Shown here in pieces: positions 33,676 through 41,311 of a stretch of 54,747 bases of DNA (its first letter is position 1; every line of letters starts with the position of its first letter). Position numbers and translations under genes: made by a program. Under the pieces are notes generated by a model. The model was given only the letters and a program-made list of their open reading frames with translations, ran no database searches and was not told the DNA's origin. Origin of the DNA: an uncultured Clostridia bacterium (GTDB lineage Bacteria; Bacillota; Clostridia; Lachnospirales; Cellulosilyticaceae); contig CAKZUB010000001.1 of NCBI GenBank assembly GCA_937921505.1, positions 1 to 54,747 of the forward strand, read 5' to 3'.

Positions 33676-34300
33676 CAATGCGGTCTATGGATTTTATAAG
33701 CTTCTCAAATTGCAGGCTCAAAATACTAAAAAACTCCGTAAGTGAAGGATTGAGTTTATAAACAAGGGCAGATGAAAAATAAGTCTTTTTCATAAAATCA
33801 AAGGCTAAGTTATAAATTTCTTTTGCAACATCTTCTCTCATTTGCAAATAATCATCCTTATAACTGAGCTTAGTCGAGTATACTTCTAATTGAATTATTA
33901 AATACCCTTTGCCCTCTACCAGTACTCTAAGCTCGGTATCACCTATTTCGTTTTCAAAATTAATAACGCCGCATAAAAATTTATTCCCTTTTCCAAGTGA
34001 TGTTACCTTACTGCGTAATCATACTACCATGGTCAAATCGAATACGCATATCACTTTTATTCTCAATAATAATTTGATAAGGTGTTTGTTCAAATAGTAT
34101 AGGGACTTTAACCTCATCAACTACTTTATACTGATGATAAACTTCACCATTACTGGAAGCTCTAATATAGATTTTGATTATAAGATACCACATGAAGAAA
34201 AAACACAATAGTCCTGTACTATTTGACCTTCCCTAAGCTTCGGTAAAAAAGAAAAACCTATATCTTTTTGATAAAGGTCTTTCTGATAAATATATTTCAT
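33676..34300 (-). pseudogene. DUF2357-type restriction-associated gene, frameshifted
   Basis: Three minus frames together form one gene: MKYIYQKDLYQKDIGFSFL (start 34300), then ILFEQTPYQIIIENK in a second frame, then FLCGVINFENEIGDTELRV with QLEVYSTKLSYKDDY in a third, stopping at 33676. The last part resembles DUF2357 (PF09823), found in McrB-associated and related restriction genes. Shifts lie near a T-run at about 34184 and near 34012. The PD-(D/E)XK domain that normally follows is missing. Its 5' end abuts the stop of the SUKH gene. Confidence 0.65.
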
Positions 34301-34711
34301 TTAAATTTCATATAATAATCCAAAAAGCTCTTCACAACTACTGCTAATATATTCTTTATCACTATTTTCGTGATTATAGAAAATAATTTTATTATTATCC
34401 ATCAAATCAACACAAATAAAATTTCCTGCCGGATCAGTAGCAAACGGAAAGATTCCTCTGTCTTTAAATTCATCTGAATATATTCCATAAATGTTTTCTT
34501 TATCTTCACTATTCAATGATAAAAACGCCTTAAAAACTCTCTCTTTAGCCTTATCAGTATCAAATATGCTTCGGTTTGGCCTACCACTATTATTGTTTTT
34601 CATACAAACGAGAGTATCTTCGGGCAAATGGATATCATTTTCTTGTAAGAATTTTTCTATAACCTTGACGTCCTTTAGTGGTTTTACATACTTCCAAGTA
34701 ATACTACTCAT
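34301..34711 (-). CDS. SUKH (SMI1/KNR4) immunity protein
   Basis: This 136-residue protein has the SUKH-family layout: N-terminal helix with IEKFLQEND, LPEDTLVCMKNNNSG, and the conserved GIFPFATDPAGNFICVDL segment (about 86-103). SUKH proteins are the commonest immunity proteins to nuclease-type polymorphic toxins. It lies 15 bp downstream of the WHH nuclease gene on the same strand, which fits a toxin/immunity pair. It is the last gene of the putative dynamin-HerA operon. No terminator follows; the DUF2357 pseudogene starts at once. Confidence 0.88.
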   Translation of the reverse strand: MSSITWKYVKPLKDVKVIEKFLQENDIHLPEDTLVCMKNNNSGRPNRSIFDTDKAKERVFKAFLSLNSEDKENIYGIYSDEFKDRGIFPFATDPAGNFICVDLMDNNKIIFYNHENSDKEYISSSCEELFGLLYEI

Positions 34712-34726
34712 ACACTCACTCCTATC

Positions 34727-35308
34727 TTAACGATTTTCATTTCCTCCACCCCAAACAACCTTACCACCCGTATGTCCTGTATTAGCATGAGTTTCAAAAT
34801 CAACTAATTGCATCTTCCCTGGTTCAGCATCATGATGCCATACATATCCATCAGGAGTATCACCACTCATAATCTGTTCGAGCTGCTCTGCATTAAATTT
34901 CTTAGCCAATTCTGGGTCATTCGCGACAGCTTCTTTTAATTGAGCATTGCTTTCTTTGAATTGTTTAGCGTCGCTAGATTGGTATAACTCTTCTGATAAT
35001 TGCGCATCAAATTCACTTTCAAATTTTGGGAAAACACCTTCTATTTTTTCATCTGTTTCAATCGTTTTACGCTCGAACGGTACTCCTGTAATTGGGTGTT
35101 GCTCTCCTTCTAAACTTTCATTTTTTGTTCTCAAAGAAATTGTTCCACTTAAGCTATCATTAGTTTTTTTGCCATCTACAGCTGTATCCAATCCCTCCTG
35201 TTTCTCATTCTTAGGCAACTCATTAAAAAATCTAGGCATTATATCTTTAGCACTACTGCTAATTTCCTTTACCGTCTCCTTTACCGCTGATACTATGGCT
35301 TCAATCAT
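34727..35308 (-). CDS. WHH-family nuclease toxin
   Basis: This 193-residue protein ends in a HNH/endonuclease VII-fold toxin domain of the WHH type: Trp157-His158-His159, MQLVD, His174, His179 and a GG turn (181-182). Before it lies the pre-toxin motif HPITGVPF (71-78) and a helical segment of the kind that precedes WHH domains in polymorphic toxins. The first 65 residues are polar, with no signal peptide, LXG or WXG motif, so the export route is not apparent. The ATG overlaps the stop of the ATPase gene as ATGA. The nearby SUKH gene would protect the producer. DNA or RNA may be the target. Confidence 0.88.
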   Translation of the reverse strand: MIEAIVSAVKETVKEISSSAKDIMPRFFNELPKNEKQEGLDTAVDGKKTNDSLSGTISLRTKNESLEGEQHPITGVPFERKTIETDEKIEGVFPKFESEFDAQLSEELYQSSDAKQFKESNAQLKEAVANDPELAKKFNAEQLEQIMSGDTPDGYVWHHDAEPGKMQLVDFETHANTGHTGGKVVWGGGNENR

Positions 35309-38300
35309 ACCAATTTCCCCCTCATGTATTCAGTCCATTTCGGATACATTTCTTCTAATGATTTGTCTTCACTACTTTTCTCTTTAATTAAACATTGTAA
35401 CATTACATTCTGATAATAACTTTCCATATCCTCAAAAATATCATCGGCATTCTTAATTATCAATTCATTCCATTGCTCAACTGTTTCAGCTGCTTTGGCA
35501 TTTTCAAACATCTTTTCAGTATTTATTAGCCTATAGATAATAGAAGAAACCATTTTAATTTCATGTCTATCATTCTTATGCAATAGTGCAATAGTTTCAA
35601 GTTTGATACTTGTACTAAGACTTGATTTGATTATTTTATCACTTAATGCATCAATATTATAATCAATTTTATCTTTGACAATATGAGCCAATAAGGCTCT
35701 TATAATTTCTCTTTTTATTAGTGTTATATTATTGGTATGACTTAGGTCTTTAAAAACATATTCTTTCTCATCAGTTTCAAATCTATCTATATGACATAAT
35801 ACTGGCTCTAACCAATTATTTTGATATATACTTGCAACACCTGTTGATAACCTTGCTATTTCCACAATCTGATCATCATTAAGGTTTGCAGCTTTTCCCA
35901 CCAGCTCTCTATCAGACATATCTGGCAATCTCAAAATAATTTTTGTATTTGTATTTCTAATTACCGACATATCCAACATAGATGGGGATTGATCTGCGAT
36001 AATGAACCCCTCTCCATAAGTACGCATCTCTGCTATTGAATTTGCAATCATTTCAACAGATTTACCGAGCAAATTAGATCCTTCTCCAGTTTGTTCAGTA
36101 GATGTTCGTTTTAATAAATTATGTGCCTCTTCAAGAACAGTAATATGCTTTAATGGTTTATTCATACCACCTATAGATATTCTATGCTCTTGAAGTCTCA
36201 TCACAAGTATCCCCATAATCATAGCCTTCGTTTCCACTGAAGCTACCCTGCTCAAATCAACAATAACATTGCTTTCAAATAAAATATTGTTGTCAGTTTC
36301 ATCATTAACAAATATCCTACCATTAATACCATTTGTAAGAGATTTTATACGCGTCACTAACGCTCCGATATAGTTGCTTTTTACCTCTGCTGAAAATTCC
36401 GAAGTATTAATAACATTATATAGCTCTAATAGTACATCAGTAAAACTTGGAAATAACTCCGCTCCTACTGTGTTCTCTGATAAGTCTAAGTCCCAGCCGG
36501 CATTAATATATGCCTTTTCAATTGCATCCTTTAATACAGCTGGCATAGCAGCATACATAGGCCAACATACATTAAAGATCTCTATCAATCGATCAATATG
36601 CTCCAAAACATGAATATCCCGTGGAAATCTAAAGGGATTAATCCTTAACAACTTTGTCCTTTTAAAATTTGTGCCAAGTACTGTAACATCTGTTCTTTCA
36701 CCAAATATATTCTTATATTCTCCTTTTGCAGGTTCAATAACCAAAAAATTAATTCCTTTTTTATTGAGTTCATCAAGCAACTTATAAATAGTATTTGATT
36801 TCCCTGATCCTGTTGAACCTGTAATAAAAGTATGAGCTGCCAAACTCTGCAAATCTAATTTCACATTAATATTTTCATCTTGGCCCATATGGTTTATCTT
36901 ACCTAGTTTAATACTAATACTATCCTCTTTAAAATAAGGAAGAACCTCTCTGCCAAAAGCCGTGAACTTTGAAACCGAAAGCCCTGGTATACTTTTTTGT
37001 GGCAGCCCCGCAGCAATAGTTAGTTCTCCACCACTAACTAATGATCCAGGAGTAACAAGCGGAAGACTTGGATTTCCAGGCTCTATAACAACAAGTGGAT
37101 GCTGCAACTTTTTCAAATATCCAGATACTTGATCTAATTTATTGTTATCCGTCCAAGTATTAATGGCAGCATTTTCTGCACCAGAGTCTTTACCTCTCAT
37201 TAATGCTTGATATGCACTTGCTAAAACTGTGCTTGTCTGCATATCATCGGCAATTACATAAGTTGAACAATTCCACATTCCTAAGTCATTACATTCATTC
37301 AACCGCTTAAGCTGATCATCTATTTTTTCAAGCAAAACTTTAACAGACTTATTCTCCATTTTTATTTGTAGACTTCTTCCACGTCCATCGGTGAAAGCCT
37401 TCGATGTACTGGTTTGCTCGGATGTAGTATTCGTTTCTCCAGAGATTTTCGCTTCCGCATCAGACTTACTCCAATTTTCTGATGATCCCTCTGTTAAAGA
37501 TTTACTTGTAGAAGTGCCCACATTGAAGAAAAATGCAACTCCTGAAGTTTTTCCGGTTTGCTTTGTATCATTTCTTGTTTTTGTATTTCCCTCTGAAAAT
37601 GTATGTGTTTTGGATAAGCTCTCTGAAATACCACTTGATATGCCTTTTGTTAACGAATCTGTTACACCGCTGCTCTCATTGGCACTAAAATTCAAGTCAG
37701 TTGAAGCGAACGGTACAAGTTGGGTATACAGCGATTCATAGCCATTTCTAATCGTATCTATTTTAGTTTGTGAAATAGGGTCAGCTATAATAACAATAGA
37801 ATACTTTTCGCCTCTCATAGCATCAACTATTTTTTCTATACCTTGTACAAATCCAGTATTTTTCATATCTCTTTCTGTTCTAAAAGTTGAAATACCAGAG
37901 ACAGATGATATTGACTTTTTTACATTTTCAAATCCAGTATCATATAAATTTTCAATAACAGTTTCAATTTCAGGATTTTTTAAGGATGTTATTTTTGTTC
38001 CAGGAAAATTACCTTTCAATGCTTTTGATAAAATCGCTTGGCACGCAGATACGGATCCCTTCATTGATTTTGTTCCTATGTAGAATTCAACGCCTTCTGG
38101 ATCACTATCAATAATTAAGACCAAAGATCCCTTACCGCTATATAGAGCATTATAGACATTTAAAAGTTTATCTTGATTATTCTGGTCTTTTTCATAAGCA
38201 ATACTGTCAATTTTATATAAACGTGTAAAACTACTAACATTAGATTTGCTTATTTCATCGGATAATGGCATTATTTCAAAATCAGATAAATTAGGAAGAT

Positions 38301-38385
38301 ATTTTTTCATTAATAAATTATCTGCTTTATCTAATGCACTAATAAGCATATTTTGATTCCTTACATCTAAATCAAATGTATCCAT
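35305..38385 (-). CDS. HerA/DUF87-type ATPase
   Basis: This 1026-residue protein has a C-terminal HerA-FtsK-superfamily ATPase: Walker A TGSTGSGKSN (522-531), FLVIEPAKGEYKN (547-559), Walker B ITVLEEAHNLL (748-758) and an arginine-containing sensor region RNTNTKIILRLPD. Residues 1-220 form an alpha/beta region with no named domain; residues 229-335 are Ser/Thr/Gly-rich and of low complexity. HerA-type ATPases form hexamers that pump DNA or move proteins. AAAGGAG precedes the ATG. The 3' end overlaps the toxin gene by 4 bp, so the ATPase and the toxin are made together; a translocase for the toxin is an inference. Confidence 0.85.
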   Translation of the reverse strand: MDTFDLDVRNQNMLISALDKADNLLMKKYLPNLSDFEIMPLSDEISKSNVSSFTRLYKIDSIAYEKDQNNQDKLLNVYNALYSGKGSLVLIIDSDPEGVEFYIGTKSMKGSVSACQAILSKALKGNFPGTKITSLKNPEIETVIENLYDTGFENVKKSISSVSGISTFRTERDMKNTGFVQGIEKIVDAMRGEKYSIVIIADPISQTKIDTIRNGYESLYTQLVPFASTDLNFSANESSGVTDSLTKGISSGISESLSKTHTFSEGNTKTRNDTKQTGKTSGVAFFFNVGTSTSKSLTEGSSENWSKSDAEAKISGETNTTSEQTSTSKAFTDGRGRSLQIKMENKSVKVLLEKIDDQLKRLNECNDLGMWNCSTYVIADDMQTSTVLASAYQALMRGKDSGAENAAINTWTDNNKLDQVSGYLKKLQHPLVVIEPGNPSLPLVTPGSLVSGGELTIAAGLPQKSIPGLSVSKFTAFGREVLPYFKEDSISIKLGKINHMGQDENINVKLDLQSLAAHTFITGSTGSGKSNTIYKLLDELNKKGINFLVIEPAKGEYKNIFGERTDVTVLGTNFKRTKLLRINPFRFPRDIHVLEHIDRLIEIFNVCWPMYAAMPAVLKDAIEKAYINAGWDLDLSENTVGAELFPSFTDVLLELYNVINTSEFSAEVKSNYIGALVTRIKSLTNGINGRIFVNDETDNNILFESNVIVDLSRVASVETKAMIMGILVMRLQEHRISIGGMNKPLKHITVLEEAHNLLKRTSTEQTGEGSNLLGKSVEMIANSIAEMRTYGEGFIIADQSPSMLDMSVIRNTNTKIILRLPDMSDRELVGKAANLNDDQIVEIARLSTGVASIYQNNWLEPVLCHIDRFETDEKEYVFKDLSHTNNITLIKREIIRALLAHIVKDKIDYNIDALSDKIIKSSLSTSIKLETIALLHKNDRHEIKMVSSIIYRLINTEKMFENAKAAETVEQWNELIIKNADDIFEDMESYYQNVMLQCLIKEKSSEDKSLEEMYPKWTEYMRGKLV

Positions 38386-38476
38386 AACTATTCCACTCCT
38401 TTATCTTCCTGATATATACGAGATTGAGAAAGAGCCATCGCTTTATCAAATATACACTTGTCCCTATACTCAGAAC

Positions 38477-39007
38477 TTAATTTTTTTGTTTCGTATATAT
38501 TCCTGCTGCTATCGCTGAAACTCCCGTTATGACCGCCGCTCCCTTTGCTCCGACTGCAAGTGCTGTCACACAAGTCACTGCTAATCCTATCGTTATTACA
38601 GTCGGCAACATTTTTTTTGGTATTTTTTCACCTTCAGGCTGGGTATACTCATATTTTTTTGAGCTATTCTGTGTATTACTAGCATTCACAGTTTGTTTCG
38701 GCGGATATAAATACTTGCTTACCTGTTTTAAGTGGTTAATGCGCTCAATACAAAAATTATCGATTAATGAATATACAACTAATGCCCAATAATCTTCATT
38801 CCATTTTTCTTTAGGTTCAAATGTCCCTCCATCGAATGCAGCTAAAAAGCCATTAATATTTTTTGATTTTACATATTCAAGTGTTTGGTCAAACTTCCCA
38901 GTCGAAAATGAGGGATCCTCTTGGCAAATAACTGAAAATTCATTACGAATGCGCGCTATGTTTTTTTTAAAAATTGCATCTTCCAAATAATCATTAGATC
39001 TAAACAT
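38477..39007 (-). CDS. Small membrane protein in the dynamin-HerA operon
   Basis: This 176-residue protein has a soluble helical N-terminus (about 1-95, with FLAAFDGGTFEPKEKWNEDYWA) and two closely spaced hydrophobic helices (about 135-170; VITIGLAVTCVTALAVG and AAVITGVSAIAAGIY). No family is recognised. It starts 13 bp after the dynamin gene. It ends in an A7 run (plus strand 38490-38496) 91 bp before the ATPase, an unusually large gap here; the -1 frame continues for 33 more residues to 38388, two bases from the ATPase ATG. A frameshift mutation, or programmed slippage at A-AAA-AAT, may give the true C-terminus. Confidence 0.7.
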   Translation of the reverse strand: MFRSNDYLEDAIFKKNIARIRNEFSVICQEDPSFSTGKFDQTLEYVKSKNINGFLAAFDGGTFEPKEKWNEDYWALVVYSLIDNFCIERINHLKQVSKYLYPPKQTVNASNTQNSSKKYEYTQPEGEKIPKKMLPTVITIGLAVTCVTALAVGAKGAAVITGVSAIAAGIYTKQKN

Positions 39008-39020
39008 TTTTACTTCCTCC

Positions 39021-41300
39021 TTAAATTTCCAGTATACTATCTAGTTGAATAAGAAATTCTTCCAGCCATTTCTTCTTACTTTCATCTTCTTTTATACGAT
39101 TAGATAACGCTTTTTCATTATCACTTATTGATTGTAACTCTGTTACTTTAACTTTTAAGACTTCATTGAGCTTATTTAATTCATTTAAAAAGAACTTCTT
39201 AAATTTTTCTGCTTCTGCATGAGCAGTCTCTTTTGCACTTTGAATATTATCTATAAAATCGCCTGAAATAGGTCGTATAAAATCTTCATAAACTTTTTTC
39301 TTATCTACAAATTCACGATTTTCATAAGTACTTTTATAATTCCCTGACTCCTGAAACCATGTCCAAGGCTTATAAAATTTTTTATTTGTATTCTTTACCC
39401 ACTCCTCACCTGTCTTTACACGCTCAGCATATTTATATCTATCTATTAAATCGGATACGTCTGGCATGTTACTTGAAAGAATTTGGACAGTTGCATCTAC
39501 CTTAAAAGAAGACTTATTCATTACATTGTCTATAAGTAAGCTTTGAATATGTATTTCATATTCTTTAAGTATAGAATCAGCATTGCTAACAACTATGTCC
39601 TCAACTATTTTTTCTAAATCTGTTTTAATATCACTTTGAAGGTTATTTACATCTCTCATCAATTTCATCATAAACTGCTCAACTTCAAGCGAAGACATTT
39701 TTGTATTATCAGATGAATCTAATGGCTTCAATACCTTTACAATCTTAGATGTGATTTCCAATACTCTTTTATCTGCAGCACTCTTCATATCAAGTTTTTC
39801 TATTCTCTCTCTAAACTGCTTAGCTTTTTCACCATCATCAAGTTGTTGTTTAACCAGTTTTAGCCTTTGATTTAATTCTTTTCTAAGATTTTCATTTGCG
39901 CTTAATTCATCCATTAGGTTCCCAAAGAGCTTTTTCTCCTCTATTTTTTTTCTAAATGTATCAACAGCTGTTTTCACCTTTGTTGTTAATGCATATTTAT
40001 CTAGGTACTCATTTATTGCTATTTCTATTGCTGGTACGCCTGTATGGACCAATGCTTCACCATACACATCATTAGATGATTGAGCAGTCCTTATCATATC
40101 ATTTAATTCTTCTCTGCTTTTTGAAGATAATTGCGCATACTTTGATAAGTGCATCTGAGGTTCATCATTAAAAGACCAATAATTTTCTCTTGTCTGTTTC
40201 TGTTTTCTCGAGAGTTCAAATCCATTCTTGTTTAGCCTCAAAACTTTTGCCATTTCAGCAGAAGTCAAATAGATATTAGGATTTTCTATGCCATGACCTA
40301 GAAGATAGGCTCTAACATTGTTAAGTGCATTTTCAATGGATTCCCCTTTTTCGGTATCAAAAGTATCTATCTTATTGACTGCAAAAATAAATCTATCTTT
40401 GGCCTGCTTACCCCCCACTTTCATTGCCTCCGCTACTGAAGATAGTAAGTAATTATCATCATTTGTAGATAATTGGGTAGCATTTAAAACATATAAAACC
40501 ATCGGCTTGGATTTTTCTTTTATAATTCTATATGTATGATTTTTATGTTCTTCTGTTCTAGAATTATTTGGACCTGGTGTGTCTAGTAAAACAAGCTGTA
40601 CGTTTTTAGATGTAATAAAAGGTATGTCTCCCTCAATATCTATATAAGCGATTTGTGCGTTATTGTTTAATTCATTCATTGCTTCTAGTGTCAGGCTTTC
40701 ATTCGTACATATTTTTTTATTGTTAATATCCCTACAAATAGCTGAAAAATTTTCTTTACCATCTACATCTTTAATTCTGGCAATCGTAGCTGTACATGCT
40801 TCATTCTTAGCTGGCATTAATTCTCGCCCTAGCATTGCATTAATCAATGTTGACTTTCCTGAACTCATGGTTGCTATAACGCTAACCTCAAATTCTGAAC
40901 CAATTGCCTTATAAAAATTTTCTTTTATTTGTGCATCTCGCAAATCCTCAAAAGGACATTCTTTTTGCATATACTCAAAAAGTGCGGTTAACTCTTTAAA
41001 TCTATCATTAGACGCTTTCGACTCTATAAATTCTGTTGAAATTTTAATACTTTTATTGTTGATGCACCAATCTTCAATCGCAGAACATAAGTCTTCATAG
41101 TCTAGACGAGTGCCTTGAAATGTAATGTTTAAATCATCATTACATTCCTCGATTAAAATAGACACCAAATGATCTAGCCACATTTGCAACCTTTCATGCT
41201 TAAAATTGTATAATTTGCTCATCTCACTTAATTCATCATTATTAATACGAATTACTGATTCAACCGTAAATGGATTATATTTAAGAAAAACATTTACCAT
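39021..41300 (-). CDS. Dynamin-like GTPase, soluble
   Basis: This 759-residue protein has a dynamin-family GTPase domain: G1 TMSSGKST (144-151), G2 Thr in EACTATI, G3 DTPGPNNS and G4 NKIDTF, followed by long coiled helices with heptads (about 430-560 and 690-750). It has no membrane helix. It shares with its neighbour the segment S-G-K-S-T, then INAxLG and KNEACTA, so the two are paralogues that probably act as a pair, as in other bacterial dynamins. It lies 11 bp after the membrane-anchored GTPase gene. Confidence 0.9.
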   Translation of the reverse strand: MVNVFLKYNPFTVESVIRINNDELSEMSKLYNFKHERLQMWLDHLVSILIEECNDDLNITFQGTRLDYEDLCSAIEDWCINNKSIKISTEFIESKASNDRFKELTALFEYMQKECPFEDLRDAQIKENFYKAIGSEFEVSVIATMSSGKSTLINAMLGRELMPAKNEACTATIARIKDVDGKENFSAICRDINNKKICTNESLTLEAMNELNNNAQIAYIDIEGDIPFITSKNVQLVLLDTPGPNNSRTEEHKNHTYRIIKEKSKPMVLYVLNATQLSTNDDNYLLSSVAEAMKVGGKQAKDRFIFAVNKIDTFDTEKGESIENALNNVRAYLLGHGIENPNIYLTSAEMAKVLRLNKNGFELSRKQKQTRENYWSFNDEPQMHLSKYAQLSSKSREELNDMIRTAQSSNDVYGEALVHTGVPAIEIAINEYLDKYALTTKVKTAVDTFRKKIEEKKLFGNLMDELSANENLRKELNQRLKLVKQQLDDGEKAKQFRERIEKLDMKSAADKRVLEITSKIVKVLKPLDSSDNTKMSSLEVEQFMMKLMRDVNNLQSDIKTDLEKIVEDIVVSNADSILKEYEIHIQSLLIDNVMNKSSFKVDATVQILSSNMPDVSDLIDRYKYAERVKTGEEWVKNTNKKFYKPWTWFQESGNYKSTYENREFVDKKKVYEDFIRPISGDFIDNIQSAKETAHAEAEKFKKFFLNELNKLNEVLKVKVTELQSISDNEKALSNRIKEDESKKKWLEEFLIQLDSILEI

Positions 41301-41311
41301 ATTATTGCCTC

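Noticed and set aside
34008..34208. 66-codon minus ORF as an independent small membrane protein
   Set aside because: It is one of three frames of the broken DUF2357 gene; its end is a frameshift and the protein has no start signal.
38388..38573. 61-codon ORF between the small membrane gene and the ATPase as an own gene
   Set aside because: Only its last 33 codons lie outside the 176-codon frame, with no ribosome binding site; better read as a frameshifted extension.
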